Shown piece after piece: positions 1-13,300 of a DNA stretch of 64,000 nucleotides. Under the pieces are notes generated by a model that was not told the DNA's origin, did no database searches, and saw only the letters and a list, made by a program, of their open reading frames with translations. The position numbers and the translations under genes are program-made. Source of the stretch: Bugula neritina (lineage: Eukaryota; Bryozoa; Gymnolaemata; Cheilostomatida; Bugulidae); the NCBI GenBank assembly GCA_964035545.1, contig OZ037765.1, positions 17,912,698 to 17,976,697 on the forward strand, in the 5' to 3' direction. Numbering within the stretch: position 1 is the first letter of the stretch; every line of letters begins with the position of its first letter.

Positions 1-1300
1 TTAATAGCCTTTGCATAACCGAAATTATTAGTAGTCATCTAATTGGTGTAATAGAATTATTATAATATATTAAAAGTTTAATTTATATCTGTACAAATAT
101 ATTATTTTGTATAAAAGGCAAATTTATGTTGCTCTATATGTGGTTTTTGATTTTAAAGAATAATTAGGACACCATGTACCAAGTCGAGAGTTAAGTGTTT
201 CTAAACTTAAATATTTTCTCACCATTTTGTGTGGTGCAAAGGGGTTTAGAACAAATTTTTGAAATATCCTATGGATAAATCAAAGTTTACAAATCAGGTC
301 AACTGTTTTCACTAGGCCCATTTTTGTATTGTACAGAACATAATTGCAGCTATCTAATTAAATACTCTCCGTTATGTTTTTATTAAATTGGAAATTCTAC
401 TTTAAGTAAATTATGTCCTTAAAAACTACTTCTGTGATAAAAACTAATTCACCTAATAGTTTTCGGAACTGTTTTTTTACTCAGCTAGCTTTCTTTGATT
501 CTCCTCCAAGTAATAAGGTAACATTTGAAATTAATTTATTTTAAAGGTATCCGGTAAAAAGTATAAAACAAGTATTTATAATAGGCAAAGTACATATTAG
601 CCTTTCAAATTGCATTGCACCAGTACTCATGCATTTCTAGTGACAGTATTTGAACGCTCAAAAAAGCTCTGTACCTCTGAATGCATTTAGAATAAGAACC
701 ACAGGCATATATAAACACATGGAATATAAATTTTACAGTTAAAGAGTATTGTTGATGTTTTAATTGTATAAAATGTCATCATTCACCCATTTCTTTCTTT
801 ATAATGCAGGTATTTTGTAATAATTCACAGTAAAACTCTGCAGAATAAAGTCTCCTTTACTGCAGATTATTTCAGTCGAATATCCATGCTAGTTTCTCTG
901 TTATAAGCTAGAGTTTGAGTGGAATGTTGGTACCACCAGGTCAATGGTTTTCTTTGTAATCGCACCTCTACATAGAATATCATAAACTGTGAGTCACTTA
1001 TGTTGAAACATAAGAAATTGTAGACGAAAATTTCTAACAAGTCAACCGGCTCATCTTGTTGAACCTGTGCTTGCTAGTCTCTGGCCTGGTAAAACAATGT
1101 ATAAAGGGAGAGTTATTTATCTTAGGTAATTTAACTGGCCTGGTGCCAAGCTAAGTTCGTAAATTAATATAATTAAGATATATACACCCTTGCAACTTGA
1201 GTTTATTGCTATGGTTATTCAACCGAAAAAAATTTAGATGAGTTAATGCAACTGAAAATCATTGACGGACACACATTTACTCAGCAAAACAGATAACCCT
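1..1300. other. AT-rich intergenic DNA downstream of DOLK
   Basis: No open reading frame, RNA gene or repeat family is supported here. It lies beyond the polyadenylation signal of the minus-strand dolichol kinase gene and appears to be ordinary intergenic sequence. Confidence 0.5.
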
Positions 1301-1306
1301 TTTATT
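1301..1306 (-). terminator. polyadenylation signal of DOLK
   Basis: AATAAA on the minus strand, about 83 nt downstream of the DOLK stop codon (1389-1391). This is the usual distance for a cleavage signal. Confidence 0.5.
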
Positions 1307-1388
1307 TGTTTCTTAAGTTACGTATATGCAGATTAGCTAAACACAATGCAATTGATGACGTACATACAAGCAGGCAGGATCCAGGAAG

Positions 1389-4300
1389 TCAAACAACCAG
1401 CAAGACTATGTATGTGTATAATGGTAAGACAAGGTTGTCAATGTGTTGAGTGCAGGACTCCAGTATAGCAACCATCAGTAGTTTGCAAGACAAGACAGCT
1501 GCTTCATTCACTAGAAATAGAGTACAAATAGTTGTATTCCATTAGATCTTGAAAATAAAATATTATGCTCAGGTAGTTGGCCTTGTAGTCTGCTCTTTTT
1601 TAGAAAACATGTTGACAAGAGGGGAAATGTTGACATGCATAAACAAACTACACAATTAGTGTTGAAATATTGCAGTTTTGAAACAGCCGAAAATAATAAT
1701 AGACAGGTTTAACTATTATCTGACTGTCATACAATGTTTCTGTATAAATAATTTCAATATTGCATACAGTAACAGTTCGCTTGCAATTTGGTATTATAAA
1801 AATTTCTCAGATAGATTTTTGGCATTCTCCAATTTGTCCAAAGCAGCTGTTAGCTCATGGAAATGATGAATTCCTTCTGCACAGTGAAATGGCTCCATCA
1901 CTCTTTGTCAACTGGTGTAGAATAACCTTTGTCTAAACTTGGTTGGAGAGTGTTTCCCAAATTTAATAGATTTGAGAATATGATTCAGGCATTCAAAGCC
2001 ATGTGATCAACCCAGCCTGGATACTAGCTCAATACTACACAGATTTAGAAGAACCACTCTTTCCTAATTGTGTGAAAGCCTGAAAATTCATGGAAATACT
2101 TGGAGGAGGGTTAGAGGTGTAGGTTTAATATCACACTGGGTACAGTGTGCATGCATAAGTTTTAACTATAGTCACACTTTGGGGTGTTAGTATTCCAACT
2201 AGAACTATCAATGGGAAAAGAATGTTGCTATGATTACAATGCCTCAACAGCACAATATGCAATAGCCAAGCCTACATTATGATCACTGAATGCCCCAAGC
2301 AGTGAATCACATCAGATTACTATTTTACCATATGCCACCATTGCCAACTATCAGTATGACAGCACAAGTAGCCCAGCATTAGTTTTAAAAATTCATGTGT
2401 TTTGCAACAAATAGGAAAAAAACCTTGCCGAGTTAAAAATGAACATGCCTATAAATACATAAAGCAGTTAACCTTGGAGCATTGGCTGAAATCAGCTTTA
2501 AATAGAAAAATCAATGCAGCATTTATTTGTTCACATTTACAAAAGTTATAAGTTGCTGGAAACAATAATAACCGGCTTAAATTACATTTACCTTTAAACA
2601 ATAGCGTCATAGTTCACCCAATGATTCAATAACGGAGTCTAAAAATAGCAGCATGCTGTTTGCTAAGCAGTTAAGCTAACAAAGCAACTAGTGAGAAATT
2701 CAATATTATCAAGGGTAGTATGATTACATCACACAACTTCACCTTCTAATAGGATACACAGTAGACTGGTAGCAGCTGGCTGACCTAAATATTTATCATC
2801 ACTGACTGCTGGGTACCAAATGTTCAGTAGCAGGTCTCACAAGAGAAATTCTATTCTCTAGCACATCTTGTGTAACATGACAAGAATCGACAGCTGAGCT
2901 GCTATTTATAATATTTACAGGCTAGCCCATCTAGTCCTCAACAAATGCTAGGATTATTAGCTGACTAGTAGGCTACTAGTTGCACTAGTATCCGCTTGAG
3001 TGGTCAACATAAACAGTAATTTGTTGCTTAGCTTTGTATGATGAATTTATAAGGATAGAATGTCTAGTAATCAATCATAACCTCCTAATGTCGTAAACAT
3101 AAGGCCTGGCTATAATTATTGAGGCACTTTCCTAAAAAATGGTACTTTACGTCATCACCACTTTTAGAAATGGTAGGCTGAGCAACTTTAGAATGTATTT
3201 ACAATTAACCAGCACATTAATGTATTACTCTATTTCCAGTGAAGAGTCATGAGTTTGGCAGGTTTTGTGGCTTCAAAGGTCATGGCTTTCTTGGAAGGGA
3301 TCAGGTATTTGGTCATCTTACCAACTCTAATGTAAAATTTGATCAAGTTGGGATGCTCTATTTACTTTAAAAATTCCCTTCCTGTCCATTGTATAATAAC
3401 AGGCAGTTTATGCTCCTGGCAGCCAAACTAAATGGTATGCAGAGGTAAGTAACTTTGGCACAATCAAATACGGATCTAAGGCTACCCAGAGCACATGTTG
3501 GCACCTTAGTTGACATTGATTGGAAATGCAGGAATTGGGCTATCAGTTCATATCTGGATACTAGGCAAGCACCGTCACAAGACATGACACGGGATTTTAC
3601 ACTCTGTAGTGTATTACAAGCTAAGTCAGATCCTTATCTACCATAAAAATCATAAGCCTACCAACGTGACGCAGGCTTTATTACTACAACTGGCAAACTA
3701 TTCTAGCATGACATCATCTGTGTAAAGCGTTAGCTACAACATCTCCATCATAATCACATGATGTGTTCCATTGCTAAGCACTGTTATGTGGGCAGATGAA
3801 TAAGATCAACTAAGAGTAAGTAGCAAGTAGTGGACTACTAAAGCCAACTTCTCAATGAGGTCAAAGGGATGCTGAACAAACAAATAGTAGGAACTTTAGA
3901 AATGCCTACGTCAAATGCACCTCCATGAGCCTCATTATACTGTGGACAATGGATTAACTTATATTTACCTGCAGGCAAATATAGCATGTAGGAAAATAAG
4001 GTCATGGAAAGCCAAGCTGCCACTGTGCCCTCCACTGTTTTCTTACTACCTACAGAAAAAACAGTGTGAACTTTATAATGCTAGCAAAAGAACAAACTAA
4101 TTTCTTATTATATAAACAGAATGAAGTTGATTTTGTCTTGTGAAGGGTTATCCTGCGCTGCAACCTATGAATCAACTAGGGTATGACACAAACGCTGATT
4201 GGAGCATAGCATGAGAGTGATAATGATGACATACCATTATCAATCATGTGATTAGGACCAGAGAGTGATATAACCACAAGGCTAGGCTTACATACAATGA

Positions 4301-7300
4301 TTATCATGAATAACCAGTGAGCAGGCATAAATCATAGCATCAGCAGAGCTATAGTGAGTTGAGCTACGATAATAAGTTATATCAAAAGATATAAAATGTA
4401 AAGGCTGGAGTTAAGTAGAAGGCCACAAATAGACGATACATAACACAACAAAATCACACGTCATTACTAAGAAGTTAACTTATCCATGTAACAATTTAAC
4501 ATACCGATAGTTTCTAACTAGAGCAAGTTCATAGAAACCAACCAAATCTTTTAAAACATTCCTTCATTAGACAGGCCCAAAATGAAAATCACCTCTTTTG
4601 TGCTTAAAACTTGTGCAGTCTTGCAAACTTGCTCTTTTGATACACTTGTTTATAAATTATGGGCCAAATTCTATTTAAACAAATAGAAAAGGGCAAACTG
4701 CACTGGTGAGTTTTGCACAGGTCAGTAAAATATTTTTGAGACTCTGGATGGGCCAGAAGCCTTACAACCAGGTATGAGCCACCCATTAGCTTAAGTTCAC
4801 ATTAATCTACTCACATGCCAAACTGATGTTGACAGTGCACCAAGTATTGACATGTGTTGGGCTGGTACATCAAGTTGGAAGACTTCAGTAAGTCTATAGA
4901 GTTAGAGTAGGGTGCATAATTTAACCCAATTGCATCCTTATATTTTGGTTATTTGGGTGAAATTGTGGAGATGGCTAGAAACAGCACTGAGTTGGGGAAT
5001 GAATGAGCGTAGAGTTTGTATAGAGTATAGATATTGGTGCCCAAAGTCCAAACCCCAATCACTGCACTCAGTGATCACCAGTTCGGTGCTGCTTCAAGCT
5101 ATTTCCAATAATTGTTGCTAGTAGGATACAAAAGTTAATTATTAACAGTGCAGCGTGATCTATTACTGCCTTAAAAAAGGGTTAATATTTAGGGCTAATA
5201 AGTTTGACATTATAATAGAGAGGCTCACTCAACATTGCCAAGTAAATTGGTGTCCAAAGGATCAACTACTGTAGATGACCATTGTTAGCATGCTGCAGTA
5301 GTTAATTTTCAACTTGTATGCTCCAGATACATAACTATACATAACTAAGATTTCCTGATTTCATCAGCTCAACATTTGCAGAAAAAATATTTTGATGGCT
5401 GGCACTAGGTATTTATGTAGTAACTGAACAAGATTTGGCATACTAGCAAGCCATGGGTGCTAGAGGTTTGGCATTGCTAAAACCACAAAAAGGCTGCTAT
5501 ACAATAGAATGTTTCCCTGAGCAAAAAACATTGAGACAGCCAAGCCAAGTTTTCAACATTCTCTTGCTGACAAAAGTCTGAAAGATGCACTTATTGAATT
5601 ACATATACAAAGTACAGAAATATGTTTTTGGGATTAGCATGTTTATTTTATTACTTGATTCATTTTTTCAGGGTTTTTGAACATATAAAATGTGCCGGTT
5701 TTGAAGCCAGTGTGTAAAATATCTGCACCCACTGGTAATCCAACTGCAGACCGCTGGCTTGCAAGCTTACCATTATACCAGAGGGGCTACCGAGGAATCT
5801 CAACACTAGAGTGCGTGGGGGGGGGGCAGTTGGCTGCTGTATTAACAAACTGTCCTGACTGGACCTTAACCTAATTGAGAATTGACCAAAAATGACTTAG
5901 GAGCAAATGAAAGCCACCTCTCACCCAAACAATATCGAACACCAATGGGGTGTATTTTATATCCTTAAACCTACTGCTCCATATATCCTCCTAATGCTAG
6001 ATTAGGCAATATTCATTTTGAATGCTATTATCAACATCTCAATGCAGTTTAGAAAAGAATTTAATCATAAATATTTGGCATAGTAACAAATTAGTTTTCA
6101 AGAAGTCTGGTAGCTTCACTAGGTCAATAGACTTTAGCATAAACATCACTATAACTGAAAGTCAAAAACACTTATCCTACTATCCCGTCAATTTACCTGG
6201 GTATCGTGCTCTACCAAATCTTGATCCCACAATGCTAGCAAACGAATCCCCTATCCCCAAAGAGGTGATGCCAGACAGTAGTGTCATATCACCTTCTACA
6301 AAGTGGTAATATAAGTATAACCATCTAAAACATAACAAATATATATATAATGTAATTTCATGAAAATATAATAATTATGAATTAACTTGGTAGAGTAGTG
6401 CTCAGCCATACAGAGCTGGTTATTATCATCAGCATTCTGAGCCATAATTGACTGACACTTGACAATCCTGATAATTAATTAAAAAAAGGTGTTAACTCAA
6501 ATACTTGGTGCTTGCATTCCCAAACTTAGGATAGTTCTAGTAAAATATAAGGTGCAAAACCACAACTTTTTCTACAGAAACCACTAAAGTCCCAATAGCA
6601 TAAAAATAATAACTACAGCTAGCAGGCAGCGTAGTTTAACACAGGCTAAGTTTTAACTTTAGATGCCAGCACCAACTGAATCAAAAGCTTCATTGTTAGC
6701 AGCAGTAGTATTACATCATATTTCAGGATACAAATCCTCTATAACTATTTTACTGACAACAGTGCACGATATACCTTTAATATTTGAACACATAATACAA
6801 AGCATTATCTTCTCCTCAGTCCAAGATTAAATGCCTTAAACTAAAGTCTATGACAACATTTAAAATCAATCACATTTAGGAGGAAGTATGACTAACATGG
6901 GGCCAATACAGCTAGACATATCCTCTATGCACCTCTCAGTTCCTGATAACAAACTGTGTAGGCACACAGGTTTAATAGAACCCAAACTACTGGCACTGGT
7001 TATGTCCATTTATTGGTATTAGAAAACAGAACTCTGTGAAATAGGATCAGCAAAAGATATTATAATAGTCTCAGTCTTGAGCAGCTTCTGATTATAGACC
7101 GAGTGATCACCAGGCACCCAGCATAAACTAATATTTCTTAGTAAAACTATTAGAGCTCTAAGAAGCTTATAAAACACAATTAATATTTTATGTGCTGTGG
7201 CTATCTGGGTCAACTTATATGGTTATTTGAAACAGAAACTGCCAACGGGTCATGCACACGTCATAGTAATTCAGTAGAAATTCACGATCTCCCTGATAGT

Positions 7301-10300
7301 ATAAAACTTGTTTATTTGGGAAAGAATGTTACGATACCATGAAGTATGACTGTGCAGTTTAATTTCCCACAGAACTATAATAATTGATCTAACAGTAACT
7401 AAGCCCAAATTTACTGAAGCATACGTGATGGATAGCCAAGTGGCGTGATATTATTATGTGCTGTGATGTCAGATGTCATCAGAATAAACTATATATATAT
7501 ATATATATTTATTATTATTGAGAAATACCAAACCAAAAACAAGTTTAGTGTTGCTATAGAGACAGCTAGATAAAAGTGGCTGAAGCTAGTAGACAGTGAC
7601 TTGTCTAGTAAATTGGCAGTTGAAGAAAACCTGGTATCAGGTTCGGTGTTGATGTGCACAGTCTATTTATGGCATTTGACCAGAATACTTCAAGGACTTT
7701 AACACCATTACCAGACTTTATACTGAAGAGTAAACCTCCAACTTCCAAACCTGTGCAACCCAGTGAGATGCCAACCCACTTAGATAAGTATTTATATAAG
7801 ATGCATAGAAATGCATGACTATGTTTTTCTTTAAACAAACAACTGGCCCATTTAGGTGTAGCAGTGGAAAAATTGAGATAGCCCAAGTTCTTTAAATACA
7901 TTTATTTATAGATTTTGGTTTGGAGCGCAGGTGGAAACTTTGTGGGTTGAAAGTTTTGCGAGAACATAACTTCTTTTGCTACATTTCTAATCTAGAACAC
8001 AGGCTAATATCAATTTCTTCATTACTGCACCTATAACAGCAACTGGCCAATGAGCTGCAGACCAGGCAAACTCACCTGAAAGCTGAGCTGGCAGAGCAAA
8101 CCATAGGGGAAGGGAGCATCCAAGAAGCAGGTAAATGTGAGTGAGTACTAGACAACCTGCATCTTGTTTGTCAAGAAAAATCTGCAGTGCACTACCCAGT
8201 TGTGAGCCGAAGGGTGGCAACTGGCTGTATCTAACAAACTAAAAACATCAGCATTCATTGTTACATCTGATAAAAATAGCAATGCAATGCAACAAATCTA
8301 TTATACTGCTGGTCATTTACTAGTTCCATCAAGCAATAGTTGCATGTTAAGTGACCTTAGCAGCTCGAATGAAACTGCCAGTGTATACCTGCAATATGAA
8401 CATTCAGAGCAGATTTCAACTATCCTGAAAGGATATTTGAATCAAGCTAAGAATCTTGAATATCAGGTAACTTTGGACACATGACAGATGAGTTTAACTT
8501 CCCACAGTAACCATTACGACATTATTCATGGACCAGTGATTGTCTGGCTGATATCAAGGATTTTATTAGACACGTTGGTATCCCTATTCCCCAGGAGGAC
8601 TGACTGCCCATTAAAGCATGACAGTCCTGGTGGGTATCTATGATTTCACTTACCTCCACTAAGACGAAAATGAGGAAGGCCAGCACCGATGCTAATTTGG
8701 TAAATTCAGGATCATATATGAGCCCAGGCACAAAAATCATGACTGAAATCATATGAAAGTATTTGCGATCAACTGTGGTGACCTGCCAATGCTTTTTATT
8801 GTAAACAAGTACCAGCAGTACTGCGGTAAGGGAGAGACCAGCCCAGTATAATAGGAGAAACACCTAAAATAGAAGAGAGTTCCTTGCAGAGTGCATGCAT
8901 GATGCATATGAGTTCCCTTGAACAGCAGCTAGGTTGTCAACATGTTGGTATAGAGTATAGACACATGAACTCTATGCTGGTGCTACTTGTTGCCAATATA
9001 GGTTGGCCAGAAACCGGAGGACGAAAAGGTTTTGAATACTAGTTAGACTGGCAATGTTGACCGTTAATTTACCAGCACAGCACAGCTCATTCAGCTATGA
9101 TATACCTTTCCCCAAAGTTGTAAAAGAGGCTAGGAAATGCAGCAATTTGTTAACTGTGGGTTGGTTCACTCAGCACAATGACAATCCAGTAAATGAGTAC
9201 AAACTGCAGCAGGCAAAACAACAGGACAGACCCCACATTATAGGCTGTACGCAAGTTGCCCGTCACCTGGATGTAAATTGTAGTGAAATAACCAGTCTAC
9301 TTAGCTGGAGGTGATAACTACCACTTGTTGAGCTAATAACTGGTTACAAACCATTACTATTGTGACTGACATATGGCCTTACTAGCTATAAATAGAAATA
9401 ACAAAAGCAAGTATTAAACAGCTATAATCAAATAAAGATGGATAGATAAAATGGCCTCACACACGTGATCAAAATATTGTGAGATTCAGAAAAGCAATTA
9501 TAACCTTAATAAGAAACATAAACTGAAGAACTAGGTTAATGCGAGTGAAAGCAGAGAATACGGGTTTCAGGATATGATAAGTAGACAATGTAGTAGTCAT
9601 AGAATGACAACCAAAAAACTGCCTAGTCAGTGTCTCATTAGGTCTGTCTAATACTTGGCCAGGAAGACAAAGGAGCTTTAGCCATTTCTCTACCAAGTTC
9701 CTGGAGCGCAAAACAAATGGTTGCCTCGACTACCCACGTAATAAACAGCATAATTATAATACTAAAATCAATTATGAGTGTAAAAGTGAAGTAGAATCAG
9801 TTTAATTTCAACTTTATTTTATTTTTTCATAAGCAGCAGTTCTAAAGTACTGCCCATACAAAAGCTGATGAAATCCATCACCTCCAAGAGAAATCAGCCT
9901 TACTAGTAACTACAATAGACCACAAATATAGAATAATACCCCCAAACCTTGAGTAGGTTGCTAGTGGGGGGGAGCTATATCATTGGGAAATAAGCCTCAG
10001 AAGCCTGCTATGAGTGTACTGGAGTAAATCAGTGAAAACAAACATGTGTTTATCATAATATTATACTGATGCAATACCCTAACTACAAATGATGAATGAC
10101 ATGAAGGAACCATTCTACTAGTTTCAAGACAAGGAAACTGAAAGTGTTTCTGAGCTCTACACCTACATCTAGCCATACTAACTGCATAATAGTGCTTACC
10201 ATTTGGTAGAAGTGCTAGCTAATGACAAGACCCTGTGTGACAAGACCCTACCCTTGCCAATAATGGTGTTTACTCACTAAACAGAATGTGTAGTATTTTG

Positions 10301-13300
10301 GCAATAACACATGAGAGATTAAAGGCCATGGCTAAACATGAAAACAACTCACTAAAGCAAGAACGTTCACTCTACCTGAGTGTTTGTGTGAACCAATGCT
10401 GTTATCAGTGTCCATAGTTGCCCATTATATAGAAGAACAGAGAGCATTACTAATGCTGACAGTCCAGCCATTATATAAAACACAAGTCCTTGCAGATGAC
10501 GTAATTGTGTTTTTCCAACTAATATACTGGCCATCATAGGAAGAAGCACCACTGTTGATGAAATCTAGAAAGCAAGCATTAGTAAAAACAGGATGTAAAA
10601 GCAGTCATGAAAGTCAGTCACAAAAATGTTACAGTGCTTTCATAACTTTTAAGCTTAAGGGTATGGCATTGCAAAAAATAGGTTAAATCTATGCACATAT
10701 ATCACATTGGCAAAAAAGGTAAAATATCTGTTGACACCAGAGCCAGTGGACTAAAATACACCGACAAAGGAAGTCATTGATGTGTTATATTTTTTGTCAT
10801 TTTGAGATTCAGCATATCCTAAAATCAACTGGTTCTAATGCAATACTTCTATCAGTACTGTGTTCTATTGGCATAAAAATCAACACTCCATGTCGAAGGT
10901 CATCAGTTCAGTATAGATAACAGTATAGAACTTAGAATAAGACATTAAGAGAGCATTTTCAACATGTTATACAAAGTGACCTAAGGTTCTTCTTATGTAC
11001 ACAACACATGAATGAAGATGAAAGCTGAAAGTGACCCAAGTGGTAGGCTTGTAGCTTTGGTTTGGCTCAGATGACAAGCCAAACAAAAACTGCTGGGCAA
11101 TGCGCTTCCCTTGAACCTTTCAACTTGTTTAAGTGATGGTAGCTCCACATCAAGCATGCTGTATGCTCAGCAATATCAACCTTGGTATCTTTGAATCTGC
11201 TTTGCAGCATACAGAATTATAAGCAGAGGACTTTACTGAGGATACCTAGCAAGGTCAACTGAGAGAGATGCCAAAATGGCCAGAGTGTTGGCCGAACATG
11301 ACACAATGAGTTAGGTGCCAATTCCAGCCTGGACAATGGTAGTGCCAGGAAAAAGATCCAGTCACAATTGGTTTTATGCCACATTCAGCTCTCAAACTAT
11401 GTTGCCTGCACGGTGAGAGGTGCAGTCCATAGCTTAAAACGCTCTTAGCACCAGGGGTTCTCACAGGGATGAGAACCCCTGGTGTTCTTTAAACAAATGT
11501 GAGAAATCAAACAAGGTTAGCAACTAAATTTCTAAGAATAGAGAAGAATGAGCATTGTTAAATTATATATTTATATATTTATTGACAGTAAGCATCATTT
11601 GTTCTTTCTTGTTTACACAATGAACATGGAAGGTTATAAAATGCGGCAGCATTGGCAGCATAAACAAAAATGGCGGACACGGTAAAATGGTGTATTAGGC
11701 ACATTAACTTTTCCACACCTAGCAGAACTGATTTTGCTATACAATTTTAAATTATTATTTCACACCCCCAAAAGAAAACCAACCCATTTAGACTGTCTAT
11801 AAATCAAAAAGCATTCATACTTTACTATAAAATTTCTACTTTTTGCATTTCAATCTGTGTGTATGGGCTGCAGTGATTTCTGCACCCAGTATATTCGTTA
11901 TTGGAATAAGTAGGCATGTAGATTCTTTTATTAGCCAATTGGCATTGAGAATTATTTATTTTTATATTACATTTGAGCTTAAAGAGTATTTCTGTTACAG
12001 ATGCTATTTGCTAAGTCACACAACTATGCTATAACACAATTCTAAAAGCAGAAAAACATGATCTTATTTTAGTTGTAGTTGGGGTGGTACTAAATATAAT
12101 AAATTAATTGTAATATTTTAATCTAAATTTTGAAATTACAATTTGTTAGAAACGTAAAATGTCTACAGCATTAACTAAATTACTTTAAGAAAATTCACAT
12201 GCAGATATTGCCATGGGGAATAATTGAAAGCAGCCATAAAATGCATCAGCATAAAAAGAAACTATAATGTAATCTTGCTATATTTTCTGTGTAGGCGTGT
12301 GAAATACGCAATATGTATATAAGTTGCACTGCTTACTGTACTGAGGCAGAACTGATGTTCTTTATTTGTAAAATCAAAGAACCAAACATGTAAATTTATA
12401 AATTAAGCTTTCAAAAACAATCGCAATTATATTTGTGAGAGGCATGAGTATCTGAAATGCCGTGCCATGCAACTTGTAAGCAGATATCACAACATATATA
12501 ATTTTGTAATAATTGTGTATTTACTCTAGAGTCTAGATGCTTAAGGTATTGGAAAGCCCAAATTTTTAAATCTACAAGTTGGGAAGCTCATCACTGATTG
12601 GATTAGCCTCCCCCATCCTTATGAACTGGGTCTCTTGACAAAGGTAAAAATGTCACCAAGACTGCATCAGAGAATGTACAAGGTTTGGTTTAACCAAATC
12701 TATATCAGCTTTTAATTTGGAGATCATGTTGTACACATATAGGAGTAACGTGCTCTTTTCTTGTAAGGATTAGTTTTATCTTGGAAACACAAGTCTACCA
12801 ACATTACATTTGGCAAAAAAGTAGGTGCCAAATCTTGCTAAAGTATTTGTGTCCCCCTATTTGAGTTGATTGAGAGCTAGTAGGTAGGAGCACCTTTAGC
12901 AGACTGTTGGTATTATATCAAGATTTAACTCGGGCAATAATCCTGGATATTGACTCTCGTCAATAAATGAAAAGCAATGATAATGCTGGTAGCAGGACCA
13001 TTATTTCAAACAGTTGTATGTTTCACAATAAAATGATGAATCAGGCATTAAGAAAGCTATGCAATTAATCAATGACCTATCATATTTTTGCACGCTCTAT
13101 GAAAACCAAAATATAAGAAGAGAAAAACAACACATACGCAATAACAAGTTTTGATTCCGCAACAAATTACTCATACAAAGTAAATTTGATTCCAGTGAGA
13201 AATTCACTTCCATTCCGGGATTCGGGTTTTCAAGAATTTGACTCGAGTTGACAAGTATTATACTAAATAATAAAAGTTGTGGCTACACTTACTGAAATCT

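Noticed and set aside
7605-7901. Minus-strand 98-codon frame between two DOLK exons
   Set aside because: Exons 8076-8238 and 6197-6295 join in phase without it, and it matches no part of dolichol kinase.
9054-9314. Plus-strand 86-codon frame in a DOLK intron
   Set aside because: No recognisable motif, antisense to the gene and isolated; most likely chance.
11449-11484. Histone-type 3' stem-loop or bacterial-style terminator
   Set aside because: The stem sequence does not fit the histone stem-loop, there is no histone gene nearby, and the core matches a transposon terminus better.
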